Below, piece after piece: positions 12,140-23,643 of a DNA stretch of 64,000 nucleotides. Within the stretch, counting starts at the first letter, position 1. Each line of letters starts with the position of its first letter. The translations under genes were made by a program, and so were the position numbers. The stretch is taken from NCBI GenBank assembly GCA_023101725.1, contig JALJCO010001126.1, forward strand, positions 1 through 64,000, in the 5' to 3' direction. The notes beneath the pieces were generated by a model, which saw only the letters and a program-made list of their open reading frames with translations, made no database searches and was not told where the DNA came from. Source of the stretch: Atherinomorus stipes. Its lineage: Eukaryota; Chordata; Actinopteri; Atheriniformes; Atherinidae.

Positions 12140-14060
12140 CATGCACGAATGACGTATGCATAAATTACGAAAAAGGTCCATTGAATCCAAGGAGTGTGAA
12201 AAGTTCTGGCTTTTCCTCTGCAGCAGGACAGCAGAGGAAAAGTAACTGGAAAGCAAGAAAGAACGCAAATGAGACTGATCAGATCTACCTTAATACATTT
12301 TTAACAAAGCTTTATATACTGCATAGTATGTATATGTATGAGCCCTTGGACTTCTGTGTTTTTCATAGTCTCCTAGAGTAACTTGTAATTCTACATCCGG
12401 GCGTGGGTAATGTGATTCTCTGGAAGCTTAAGCTTCGCAGGGAAATGAGTTGCGGTCCTGCATAATCAGATTTCTCCTCCATAACCCCAGAACAGATCTG
12501 TGAACGCTGATAACCCCAATGAGTTCTGATGCATGGGTCTGTCTCGTAACATGGGAAGCAAGAGTTTATCTCCTTGCTTTTATTGTAGGGTTGCAACACT
12601 TAACCAACAACCCCAACTAGCTCCATGCAGGCCTGGGGGAGGAATTCAAATCGGTTTATTGACTTTGGGATATTATAAAAGACTAAATTAAGTCAAGGCA
12701 GGGATGTGACATTGCATAGAAACTACCTGATGACGCTAAGCTTATTCAGAGCCATCTCAGCTCAATCGTGCAGCTCAGACACAGACGACATCTATCATAT
12801 GCACTTATAATCCTGCTGACAGTATCAGACGAGATCCCCAGCTTTCTGTCTGCTCATTATCAGCAGCTCCATGTGGAATTACAACTTCCTCTGTTCTCAC
12901 ACATGACATGTTTCTTAATACAGAGTGAAGTCAGCCTTGTGTTGTTTGTATAGTCAGCATATGGGACTGTTTGCTACAACTCAGCTGTCCCACAATCACT
13001 TAGCAGTAATGATGGTCACACCACTTGCTTCCAGGATGTGTTATCAAAGATTAGAAGCCAAGTTATGAAAAAGAAAAAAAGAAAAAACTCCAACTGACAT
13101 TTGGATTTAATCATAGCTGATTATCTCAGAGCTCTGCAGTCCAATCAGTAATAAATAAGTTTCAACTCAGTGTTTTGGACATACTGTGTAGATATGGCTG
13201 TTGATAAAAAGGTTAAAAACACTGAGGGAGAGAGTTTCCTGCATCACGGTAGCTCATACAGTATCAGATAAAAGGCACTTCTATTGTTACAGATTTTTCC
13301 TCAATTATACATTTTTTTCTCCTTTCAGTTTATTTAGACTTTATAATCCGAGTCTTGGCAGTCAGGAAAACTGGTTTAGCTTCAGTGATAAGGCTCTAAG
13401 CACCAGAGCACATCTGCCAAAAATCTGATTTTCTAGTCAAAGAATTGACATGTTTGCAGTGAATGTTAAGGCCATGGTGAAGGATCCAAAACATCACTGA
13501 GAATTGAGCTTGAAACTACTTGATTCAAGCAGCAGCTTGATAAATAAATAAGAGAAAACATCGAGCCCCGAATCAATGTCTGTTTTTCTTTAACAGCAGT
13601 TTTAGACACAATCTTCTCCAAAGAATTGTCATCTGTGACTGTGTTTTTATGCTGCTTCTGCCTTTGTTGCCAAGTACTTTTTCTGTTGTTCTTTTTCCCT
13701 GTCTTTGGATGTGTTGTTTTTCTTTTGCACTGGATTTGACAAGAGATCATCTACAAGTACCAACAGCAATGTTTGAATCTTGAAAATGCAAAACTAAAAC
13801 TGGGAGTTGAATAAAAGTTGAGTTTTACTTGTGAACGGCAAATAAAAAGAGAACTGAGCGGAAGCAGCAGGCATGGTGAGGGTGGCAGGGTTGCACAGTA
13901 ACATGATTAACAATGCTGAGTTATGATCAGACCTGGGACTCGCGAACAGGGACATTAAGACAAAGAACTCATTGACAAGAGTGATGCCACAATTCTACAT
14001 GGAGCAAGCACAGTAGCTTCACACTTTAATCAGCCTTTGTTGGTGGAGTTTGCACATGCC
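12140..14060. other. No feature recognised
   Basis: Both strands were read. There are short frames only, no known protein motif, no inverted-repeat pair that I can see, and no tRNA-like fold. Confidence 0.5.
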
Positions 14061-14075
14061 AGTTATAGGAGGGGT

Positions 14076-14094
14076 GTTTTTTTTTTTTTTTTTA
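14076..14094. repeat. Poly(T) tract
   Basis: A run of about 18 T. It could be the poly(A) end of a minus-strand retroposon, but no partner target repeat was found. Confidence 0.6.
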
Positions 14095-14210
14095 ACATTG
14101 GGACCTGGTTTCCAAAATAAGTTTTGGGGGCTGCTAAAATGTTGGTTCCATATGGACAAAAGAAGATACACTTAAACTGGTCTCTGTTCATAACTGTAGT
14201 ATTCTCCGTG

Positions 14211-14350
14211 TTAAAGGATAAGTTTCTTTTTTTTTCAACCTGGACCTTATTTCTAGGAATATATACGTACATTTACTCACCGGTAAAATTTCTGCATCAC
14301 TTTGATTCCTTCGGAACATATTAATGTTGAGGGGCCCTTTTGTGTACATC
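14211..14350 (+). repeat. Probable TTAA-type DNA element fragment
   Basis: Starts TTAAAGGATAAG and runs into 'caacctggaccttatttcta', a sequence I know from dispersed fish repeats. The other end is not visible: the copy is cut off before the AT-rich microsatellite. Confidence 0.35.
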
Positions 14351-14384
14351 CAAAAAATGTCAGAGACGGGGCAGTCACTATACA

Positions 14385-14430
14385 GTATGTATATATATGT
14401 ATACACACACATATATATATATATATATTG
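14385..14430. repeat. TA/CA dinucleotide microsatellite
   Basis: Alternating tatatatgtatacacacaca and (at)n. Confidence 0.8.
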
Positions 14431-14434
14431 TTAT

Positions 14435-14610
14435 ACTTTTATGATCCTCGAGGGGAAATTAGGGCTCTGCATTTCACCCATCTCTGTACAGTAGTACCAG
14501 AGAGCAGTGTGCTGCTACTTAAAGTCCCCGGGGAGCAGTTGGTGGGGGTTTAGGACCTTGCTCAGCGGTCCACAGTGGTTCACCTGGGAGTCGTGTCGGG
14601 GACCTTGATT
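14435..14610 (+). repeat. LINE 3'-UTR-like fragment
   Basis: 'gaggggaaattagggctctg', followed by 'catttcacccatc', 'ccccggggagcagttgg' and 'ccttgctcag', reproduces the block order of a common fish non-LTR retrotransposon 3' region. No coding part remains. Confidence 0.45.
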
Positions 14611-14711
14611 TTTGCCAATACTTTAAGAAGAATGAACGAATGAACAAGTACTATTGTCCTGTGAGTCCAGATTTAGCTTTCTGTTAGTTATCAGGGTGTT
14701 CTGCACACTTT

Positions 14712-16085
14712 TTGGGGTCGCGCATTCATGATGCGCGCTTTCCAGGATTTAAATTTAAGACTTTTTAATGACCGGCGGGAACCCTGTAAATCTTTTTCCA
14801 CTGAACCAATATACAGTAATACTGCATTGTGATCAAATTTGTGATTTACACCCTTAATTTATCCCAAAAGCAAGAACCTTGAGTAAAGAGCAACCAACAC
14901 TTAAAATGTGAAAGCAAATTTCTGAAATCTGAGTAATAACAATGAAACCTGGCTCCAACACAAGCTTCTGACAATCAAATTCCCGTGTGAGCACTAGAGA
15001 ATTACCAGCAGTGGACAGTGTTGTATAATAGATGATGAAGAGGAGGATATATTTATGTATATTAATTCATATTTGTTTATGAGATTATAAATAAAACTTC
15101 ATGTTTGACCTCATTTATTGAACTAAAAGAAAAAAAAAACACGTGAAAGCATTTCATTAGTACTCGTCAAAACCTTTTAGTTGGAAATATGGGATTTTTA
15201 ACCCAGTGCATGGGCAAGGAAGTGGAAACATGACGCTAGCTAAAGTTAAGGTGAGAGAAAAGCAACATCTGTTTGGCCTCTCTTATTAAAAGCCGGAGGG
15301 TGAATCTGTCCGACAGAAGGAAAAGCATCTGCAGAGGTGTCCTGCAGCCTGACAGTCAGTGCTCACCCAAGTGTAGGAAGAGATTCCTGTCTGATTGACA
15401 AAACCTTCGGCCAAGGTTAGCCAGTGTGTGTGGGCGTGTGGGTTATGTGTGTGTGTGTGTATAGTGGTGTTGCTGAGGGGCCAATGAGTAATCACCCCTC
15501 TCTGGTTTTTCATTCTGTTCGGATGGCGGTGGGCGGAGGTAATCTCCATGCTAGTGTTGAGTCTAACCATTACAGACACATTCCGTTGTTGAAAATCACC
15601 TTGGGAACATTCAACACATGAAAAATCATACTGCTTCAACGCGGGCAATGTTTGATGGATGGCAATGAGTGGGAGGCAGCCCAGTCCCTCCCCATAGGTT
15701 TACATGGCATGCCAGCTCAACATCAACCACAACAAGCATTGAAATTCCAATGTGTTCTTTCAAGGCAGGGAAAAAATAACTAAATACATAAATAGATAAA
15801 TATAAATATTAGAGCTGTCAAAAGATTAATTCTGTTGTCAAACAAGAGATTTTTTTTTATCTTTAGTTCTGGTATATGCAGAAAATACTTTAACTTTTGT
15901 TTTTCAACTAAACGGCTAAAACCAAGCCAGAAATCTGTGAGTAATCCAGGATTCAGACCTGAATTTCAGCTTCACATTAAGACAGTTGTTAAGTCAGCCT
16001 GTGAGGACCGTATCAGTAGTATTCTGGACTAAACTGCCGCCATCTGAAGGACTTTAGGGAGACATGTAAGGACAGGGTTTCAGTA
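14712..16085. other. No feature recognised apart from short simple repeats
   Basis: A (TG)n run lies near 15440-15460. No gene or transposon ends are visible. Confidence 0.45.
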
Positions 16086-16093
16086 GGCCAGTC

Positions 16094-16307
16094 CAGTGAT
16101 TCCCAATCTTGGTCCTTAAGGCACACTATCCTGAAGACTTTCCATTTTGCCCTGCTGGGACACAGCTGATTCAAATTAAATGGATCTCTGATGAGCTCTG
16201 CACCAGTCTCTTACTGACCTGTTAATGTGAGTCAGCTGTGTTTCAACAGGGCAACATGGAAAGTCTTCAGGATAGTGTGCCCTACGGACCAAGATTGGAA
16301 ATCACTG
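16094..16307. mobile_element. Short palindromic MITE, copy 2 (best preserved)
   Basis: The left end CAGTGATTCCCAATCTTGG and the right end, on the minus strand, CAGTGATTTCCAATCTTGG continue as near-perfect inverted repeats for about 60 bp (ATCCTGAAGACTTTCCAT in both). The copy is uninterrupted, so it gives the intact central sequence 'caaattaaatggatc'. That is the empty site for the insertion in the third copy at 55364. No clear flanking duplication is visible. Confidence 0.85.
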
Positions 16308-16316
16308 GTCTAAAGA

Positions 16317-16837
16317 TACAGTTGAGCTTGGAAGTTTACTTACCCTCCCATTAAAGAGGAGGCTAAATTCACAATAGTGATTAAAATAACAAGAAACTGA
16401 GAAAAGTAATAATAAATAAAAATTTACTAGTTATTGTTGATTCAAAATATTGATTTTGAATTTTTGTTTATAACATAATTTAAGAAAAACAAACAAAACG
16501 GTCCCGGATAAATTAGAACACCAAACTCATGAACATTGGGTCAAAATACCTGTCAACAGGTGTAGACGTCTTATCGATCATTACAGAAAACACCTGATTG
16601 CAGTGATTGCCTCAAAGTGTTGCTCAACTACATTTTAGCTCAGAAGCCCCATCATGCTTGTTTACTTGTTTTATTTTTGGTGTATTTGTTTTTAATATTT
16701 CTGCTAAGCCACAATATAAAATCAATGTCATGATTTTCGTAGAATTTTTATTTATTATTACTTTTGTCAGTTTCGACTTATTTCACTGGCAGCTGATCTT
16801 TAATTGAAGGGTATGCAAACTTTCAAGCACGACTGTA
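16317..16837. mobile_element. Tc1/mariner-type MITE, family 'TACAG..TCATACCCTCC', copy 1
   Basis: Starts TACAGTTGAGCTTGG and ends, on the minus strand, TACAGTCGTGCTTGAAAG. It is collinear over its whole 520 bp with 44809-45318. The interior includes 'caaagtgttgctcaac' and 'ccccatcatgcttgtttac' in both copies. There is no transposase. It begins 9 bp after the palindromic MITE. Confidence 0.85.
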
Positions 16838-17010
16838 AATGCAGAATTCCTGGTGAGACACCTTTGATCCTAAATATGTTCTAGAAGTGATAAAAGTAAT
16901 GTGATTAATCAGGATTAATCTTTTGAATGCCCTAATAAATACATGTACATATGGGCCTTTTCCATTGCAACTGCACATGGCATGGTACAGCACAGTACAG
17001 CACCTATGCT

Positions 17011-17855
17011 TTTTTTTTTTTTTTTTCTTCTCTACTTGTCCTGTCCAGCATCGAAGCAAGCAGAATGGAAATCTGATTGCTTTATTCTGTTGAACAGTTT
17101 TGCTTTATCAAGCGGAGCTTTATGAATATAAGGCTCCACTTGATATCATGTTTATTCATTTTATTTCTTTATTTAAACATTTGTCTATTACACCATTCCA
17201 TTTCATACTGCTGGGCCTGACAAGGGAGAAATGAAAGTTAACAGAGGTAATGATAGAAAGTGAAACAGAGAGAGAGGAGTAAGGAAGAGGAAGAGAGAGA
17301 GGAGAGAAAACATGAATCCACTTACACAGTTCACTGGTACATCTGTACCGCGATCCCTAAACAACCAAGGTCTCTGTTGGAAAACAAAACAAGCAATCCC
17401 CTACAGGAGGACCTGCAGGTGGCTTAAATATCCTCAGATCATACAAACACACACAAACACACGCAGAACTACGCAGAGAAGAGGTACAACCTAGTCAGCG
17501 CAATGGGAAGTAGAGAAGAGGTACAACCTAGTCATCGCAATGGGAAGTAGAGAAGAGGTACAACCTAGTCATCGCAATGGAAAGCAGAGAAGAGGTACAA
17601 CCTAGTCATCGCAATGGGAAGTAGAGAAGAGGTACAACCTAGTCATCGCAATGGGAAGTAGTGTCACAGTGTCAACATGCATAATAAAGGGTGCTCCGTG
17701 GTGATACAGTCATGCAGATGCAGCCTCGTCTCCGCAAGGAGGAGGAAGCCCGCAAGGCTCACGACCCAGGCCCCCAGCAGCCACCCAGAGGCCCAGATCC
17801 CAGCTACCCCCCCCAAAGAGCGGACATGCATCCCCCCGAAGGGCGGCAAAAGGCG
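17011..17855 (-). mobile_element. Poly(A) retroposon of unknown class, copy 1
   Basis: The copy is flanked by an 11-bp direct repeat GCACCTATGCT at 17000-17010 and 17856-17866. It starts on the plus strand with about 18 T. So it is a minus-strand retroposon with a poly(A) tail, the hallmark of LINE-driven retroposition. An aataaa signal is visible on the minus strand in the 3' part. A second copy with its own 14-bp duplication lies at 59097-59838 and a diverged fragment at 11365-11595. A minus-strand frame at 17664-17849 (61 codons, ends '..CITTEHPLLCMLTL') recurs in the other copies. I recognise no protein family, so it could be a retroposed host transcript or an unclassified SINE-like element. 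Confidence 0.85.
17475..17659. repeat. 37-bp tandem array, five units
   Basis: Five head-to-tail copies of a 37-bp unit beginning AGAGAAGAGGTACAACCTAG, the first with one and the third with two substitutions. The sister copies at 59.5 kb and 11.4 kb have a single unit. The array therefore expanded in this copy only. Confidence 0.95.
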
Positions 17856-18149
17856 GCACCTATGCTAAAGACGACCAGAAGCTAAACAGAAGAAGACCAT
17901 GGTGGATACACCGTTTTTGTTAGAAACTGAAAAAGAGAAGGATTATTGAGCACTTTGATGATCACAAACAAACAAACAAACAAAAAAAATATCTTCTCAT
18001 CTAGTAGTCATTGCACATGTCAAAAGCATTACGATCATATTAAATCTGTCTATCATGTAAAAATATCCGATCAGATCACATTATCCAGCGTCATTGATAT
18101 GACAGCGGGAATCTCTGATGTGAATGATTTTTATATTGTGAGCACATTT

Positions 18150-18355
18150 GTCTCATTTTCAGTTCAATATAGCTTATTTATATAGCACATTTCCAACAGC
18201 CACAGCTGACCAAAGTGCTGTAAAATGCTGGCAGCATCATGGATAAAATAAGTTAAAATAGACACAGATCACAGATAAAATCACAAATGAAAAATAGAGA
18301 AAGATTAGATTAAAAATAAATTGAATAAATGAATGAATGAATAAAAAAAAAAGGT
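18150..18355. repeat. LINE 3'-tail fragment
   Basis: 'agcttatttatatagcacat' followed by 'gaccaaagtgctgtaaaatg' is the end of a fish LINE copy. It runs into an A-rich stretch with gaatgaat repeats. Confidence 0.5.
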
Positions 18356-18452
18356 ATGTTGTCGCTTGCTTATTTTATATTTTCATATCTGTATTTTATC
18401 TGTTTTTGCACCACTAGAGTTGTCTTTCAAATGTTGCTGTACATGGTGTACA

Positions 18453-19020
18453 ATCAGTGATGTTGATAGGTGCACGTCCTGCGTCTCTGACGCATTAAAA
18501 TCTGAAAGGACGCAGTAAACACACCATCTGTGCGTCTCAGGTACTCACCCATGAAAAAAAAACCCATTCTGAACAACTCCTATTTAAAATCACAGAAACT
18601 GCCTAAAGCAACATTATTTTTACCCAAGGACGTTGTTAGTTTAGAGGGCCCTGCTAAAATATCATAACTTCTTTGTAACGAAGCCAACGTGGACTCAGTC
18701 TTGTATTATACTGACGCTGAATAGTTATTTTCAAGATGTTCTGAATGCAGCAGCTGCGTGTCTCACCTTAAGTTTCATTTTAATGTACTCGGTAATGACA
18801 CCATTTTAATCTCTTTCTTCTGCCGGTTTAGTGTTCATGGACGTCATTAGGCCTGTTAGAGTTTAATGTTTGCTTGGAGCACGATGGACGACTGCAGATC
18901 CCAGCAGCTGGATCAGTTTTTCATCCCGATGTGATACTACAGCGGCACATGCGCACACCGCGAGTCTGCTCGTGGTTGAAATGGATGTAAGGAGTTTTTT
19001 TCCTTTCAAAAGAAAGTAAG
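18453..19020 (+). mobile_element. Possible hAT-like element 5' portion with a first exon
   Basis: The left edge, 'cagtgatgttgatag', resembles hAT termini. At 18981 an ATG opens a 12-codon stretch (MDVRSFFPFKRK) that ends at a consensus splice donor, GTAAGTAA. Short first exons ending like this occur in fish hAT-like genes, but no second exon was found downstream. The boundaries are guesses. Confidence 0.25.
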
Positions 19021-19024
19021 TAAT

Positions 19025-19835
19025 CTTTCCTGCTGGTTGTACAATTCAGATCAATCCAGCTAATCAATAAATCAAAACAAAGGCTGGTTATTGATAAAAA
19101 CTAGTCCTTTTGATACATTGTTAGCATGATGCTGAGTTCTGCCTGTGTAGCTGTGACAACATGAACCTTTTTCACCACCATTTTCAGTAAAATCATATTC
19201 TTTCTGAAGCAAAACAAAGTGCAGTAACTGGAGTAATTAATATTCTCCATTAGGCTGAGTGATGGTGTGGTAACTAATAGTAGAATATTAACTCTGACCT
19301 TTGTAGGATTTTTATTTTCTTTTATTCTTGGGTCAGTTTGACTTTTTTCAACAAAACCAAATAAACACATTTTTATAAAGTTAATTTGGGAATTGTAAAT
19401 TGACCTAATTAGTTACTGTGGAGAGAAAATTCCTAGCTGCATAGATCTGCATCTATCTGATGGAATAACGTGTGGCCTCCTGCAGTTCTGATAAAAGTTT
19501 ACTGTAGCATTTAGATTATTGCATACAGATTATTTCAGCAAGAGCACAGTGGTCATGGTAGTTCATGCCACACTGTCTGGATGTGTTTAAAAGAACTTAA
19601 AAATAATATTTTTTCAATAGAAAAGAATTGGAAGAGAAAGTCTTGCTTTTAACTGGCTTTATGACTTTCCCACTACCTGATGGACAAAATATTATGTTAC
19701 AGGAGAGCTAAGCTCCTCCTGTAATTTAATCCTAGAGGCATTTGAATTTGATATGTCATGCCACTGACCGTTGTTTTGTAATAGACTTTTCATATTTTAA
19801 ACATTAATTTCATGTTCATACATGAAAATGTGCGT
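19025..19835. other. No feature recognised
   Basis: AT-rich, with no motif or inverted repeat pair seen. Confidence 0.4.
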
Positions 19836-19839
19836 TAAT

Positions 19840-20052
19840 TACACTACTCACAAAAAGTTAAGGATATTTAGCTTTTTGTATGATGTCAGAATGAATCTAA
19901 AATCCACTACAACCTTTCCAGGTGAACTGAATTAAACTTTCTCTAAACTTTTCAATGCACATGTACATTGTTCGATGGTTAAATATTTATTTAACATCAT
20001 TCTGTTCTCCAAAAACAGAAAGTTAAATATCCCTAACCTCTTGTGAGTAGTA
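19840..20052. mobile_element. Tc1/mariner-type MITE (213 bp)
   Basis: The left end is TACACTACTCACAAAAAG and the right end, on the minus strand, TACTACTCACAAGAGGTTAG. Both begin with TA and continue inward as 'ttaaggata' and 'ttagggata'. There is no coding capacity. Confidence 0.85.
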
Positions 20053-20149
20053 TAACCATGTCATACCATACCACCATCAACGGAATTAAACACTACAATA
20101 GGAAAAATAGAAGAATATTAGAAAAAGATGGAAATACTTTTTTTTTTTT

Positions 20150-20290
20150 TTTAAATCGAGGACCCATTGAATTTCCCAGGGACCCACTTAAATCGTCACC
20201 TGTGGGTCCCAGGGACTCACTACATTGAAAACATAACATCACTGTACAATGACAATAAAGAATTCTAATTCTAATAAATAAATAAATAAG
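20150..20290 (+). repeat. LINE 3' end with short tail repeat
   Basis: 'actgtacaatgacaataaag' followed by 'aattctaattctaataaata' repeats is the 3' terminus and tail of a common fish LINE. The T-run at 20140 precedes it. Confidence 0.55.
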
Positions 20291-20294
20291 AATA

Positions 20295-21790
20295 TGACTA
20301 AAAACACCAAATACCCAATTTATGGCCATAATTGGTTAGGCCATTGGGTGTTTTTTTTAAGTAGTGCAGTTCCATGAATTAACTGTGTTGATTTGACAAG
20401 ACAGTTCCTGTAAAGTCTGAAAAAAGAAAAACACAAAGCAAACTGGATTCTTTTGAATAAAACTTTACATAAAAAAAAGTTGAAACTGAAATATTTCAGT
20501 ATCTTGGGCGCCAGAAAAATACTTTTAATATTTAATGGAAGACTTCAGATGATTCTGGCAGTACTTCATTCAACTTCTCTAGTCTGATTACCTTTGACTG
20601 AACAGTCATCATCATGTTTTCACAATTTGGCATCCAACAGGACCGCACTGACTCAAATGTCCTATTTCCATCATATCAGTGTAGCCTCACTCTTTTGGCA
20701 AGACCTCCGGCTCACATGTGAGAGACCTGTGTTCGAAGCATGTGCTACTAGAACACGAGATGGGAAAACACGGATGTGTTGAAACCCATACTCTGCGTTA
20801 ACACAGAAACAGCTCTGACACTGACAAGTGAAGCTGAACCCAGTACCACCACTAACGTGTAACATCCTTCATTAAACACTGAATAGCCAAAATAAAACAA
20901 AAGTTTCAATGTAAGGTTAAAAAATGTTATTTTTTTATACTGAAATTTTATGATACAAGAATGTAAATGAACAATTAGTTTTACTATGTTAATTTGTTCC
21001 CCAACAATCCAGTTTGCTTTGTTTTTCTTTATCAAACTTTACACCAGCTGGCGATAAACACATGGCATTTCTGATGAATAAACTTTCTTTTGCTGGATCA
21101 GCACAATTAATTCATGCAATTGTAGTATTTTTAAGGGGGCAACCACAATTCTGCCACTCCAACATGGAGGTTACAGTAGGGTTAGGGTTTAGGGTTAGGG
21201 TGTCGGAACGGTGGTATGTTGGAATGCCTGCATGTGACATTTTTTTAAAAAACAGTTGTAATAAATCTACTGTTGTATTAACCTATCGTACGCACAAGAA
21301 AATCAATTCAGCTCCTCAGTAAATGTGCAACATTCACTTTTACAGATGTACTTGAACCAAAACATGGTAATCAACAAACAGGCACCCAAATACATCAAGT
21401 TAATCCAGCATTTACATTTAATTCAGGCCTCAAAATTTTTTCTCATCAAAGTGTTTTAGACAGATGGACAAATACACACATTTTCTTGAGAGACTGGACG
21501 AACAGTTTTAAGCTAAGTTTTTTCAGGACAATCTACCACATGGCCCACAGCTTCCAGTTTTTCCATTTACTTTTATCACTGGAAAAAGAAACACAAGCTA
21601 GTTTTGGCAGGAAATAATCAGGATCTTCCTGAATAGCCCCATTTGGACAAAGCAGAACTGCTCACCTTGAATTTCATTCTATGAACTACCACTCTCCAGG
21701 GGAACTGTTTCACATTGCATTCGCACAGGAGTTAGGAACCTTGCTAGGGACCGATGCGACGCATCCGTCTGTGACAGTGACGTGTTACTT
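20295..21790. other. Unassigned DNA with a telomere-like run
   Basis: No gene recognised. A 20-bp telomere-like stretch (gttagggtttagggttaggg) lies near 21179-21200. Confidence 0.4.
21179..21200 (+). repeat. Interstitial telomere-like run
   Basis: About three copies of ttaggg with one extra t. It is too short to prove a telomeric origin. Confidence 0.5.
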
Positions 21791-21793
21791 TTG

Positions 21794-21900
21794 CAGGGCT
21801 CTCAAATCTCACAATGGGTGTGAGACTCTTGCATTTGAACGACATCACATGCTCACACACAACACATGCTACTTCTCACGCTGTTTATTCATTTCATCGC
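21794..21900 (+). repeat. Possible hAT 5' end fragment
   Basis: 'cagggctctcaaatctcaca' then 'gggtgtgagact' matches the opening of a fish hAT repeat I recognise. No right end was found before the next element. Confidence 0.35.
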
Positions 21901-23374
21901 GTTTCTATGAACGAGTCTACCAGGCCACTCTACCAGGTCACTATTAATCACAACAGCACAGTAATGCAACAAACGACAGGCTTACAGGTGAGGAATTCCA
22001 GGCTAGTTAAGGTGAATGCTGGATGGAAGTGAGGGTTATCTATAAACACAGAAATACAAAGCCATGAGGAACATTCATTTGGCAAAAAAACACATTCAAG
22101 GTATTAATTATTACTAATAAATCCCTTACAGTTAGGACTAAATATGCATATGTGTTCAAGACTACCAGTCACAGTTACTGGCATGTAACAGGTCAGCTAC
22201 TGTAGCTTAATAGAATTTAAAAAGGACATGGTGAATGGAGGAACACTTCTGAATAAGCAAGTCAGCGAAATAACATTAAAGGCTAAATAAACATCCTGTT
22301 CACAGGGTTCCAACGGATCCTTAAAAAGTCTTAAAAGGCATTGAATTCATTAATCTAAAAATAAGGCCTTAATTTGCATTAAAATGTCTGAAATACACAT
22401 TTCAAAAGTCTTAAAAATGTCGCACAATCATGCAAGTGGAACCATCAAAACAATGACGTGGTTGCAGCTGGGACTCTAAGAACAGATGCACGTCAATCAG
22501 GATGTAGCAACTTAAAATACAGCACGGGGAAGTGTAAATTTAATGAAAACTATCTGACACAAATTTCTCTTCATGGCTTAAAGCAGTACCAGGCAACGTG
22601 TACGAGGCACAGTGTGTTCTGTGCAAAAGCTGTTTTAAGCGATGGGAATCAAGGTGGTGGGTCTCACATGCAGTCCTCGAAACACAAAGCTTCAAATCGA
22701 GCTACCAACAAACACCAGATATTTCCCAGTTTTGTTCAACTCTCGTCTCCACCTTGCCTCCACCCCCGACATCAACAACCGGGACAACATCATCGCATCT
22801 CCGGACAATGTTCGGGTGTACACCCACACTGAAAGCAGAGGTACTATGGTCGTTGAACACCATGACAAAACCCCAATTATTCAAGTTTAATGAAGGATTG
22901 GAGACTTATTCAGTGTTATGTTCCCAGGCTCTGACATTGCCCACACATTTGCATGCGGACCTGACAAGACGGACTACATCGGCAAGTTTGGATTAGCCCC
23001 TTACATTTCAGAGCAGCTCGTTGCAGATGCTAACAAAGATGCATTTGTTTTAATGTTTGATGAGAGCCCCAACCAGACCACGAAATCAAAACAACTGGAT
23101 CTGCATATCCGTTATTGGTGCGAGGATTACGTCCAGTCAAGATATTTAGGGTTGCAGTTCATGGGAAATGGAACAGCCCAGGATTTACTTCACCATTTCA
23201 AAGTAAGTTATAATGGAAGCAGGAAATTAGAAAGATCACTGCCCATCTCTTGCATGCAAATGTGGTGTCCAAAACTTTCGATATAATGCAGTCCACTTCA
23301 ACACCATTGCAAATTATAACATCATTAATCAAAGGTTGAATATGGAACATTTTTATTAAAAGCTATATTGAAAA

Positions 23375-23428
23375 AAAAAAAAAAAAAAAAAACCTCCACA
23401 GGTCGTTTGGGGGGGGGGGGGGGGGTAC
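23375..23428. repeat. Poly(A) and poly(G) tracts
   Basis: About 20 A followed shortly by about 17 G, inside family A copy 1. The sister copy has short versions. Confidence 0.8.
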
Positions 23429-23643
23429 AGAGCATTTAAAAAAACATTTGGCCTAAAAATAATTATAAAATAATTTTTTAAGGGTTCAATAATGGCATTA
23501 TATTTACGTCTATAAGCCAATACACGCTGCCATTGCGGGTTGCCAAATATGATCTCTGTGTGGCAACAATATGTTGGGCACAGTTGGCTGGTACAGGGAA
23601 ACAGTGAAGATGGCGAGTAAAGCAGCAGAGTCCTGGAGATATT

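Noticed and set aside
16943..17125. Frame with a poly-Phe run
   Set aside because: Produced by the poly(T) tract that is the retroposon's poly(A) tail.
17475..17659. Regular 37-bp repeats as a possible CRISPR array
   Set aside because: Units are directly adjacent with no spacers, and the genome is eukaryotic. It is a tandem repeat in a retroposon.
21179..21200. Telomere or chromosome fusion point
   Set aside because: Only about three imperfect TTAGGG units; too short to support a fusion.
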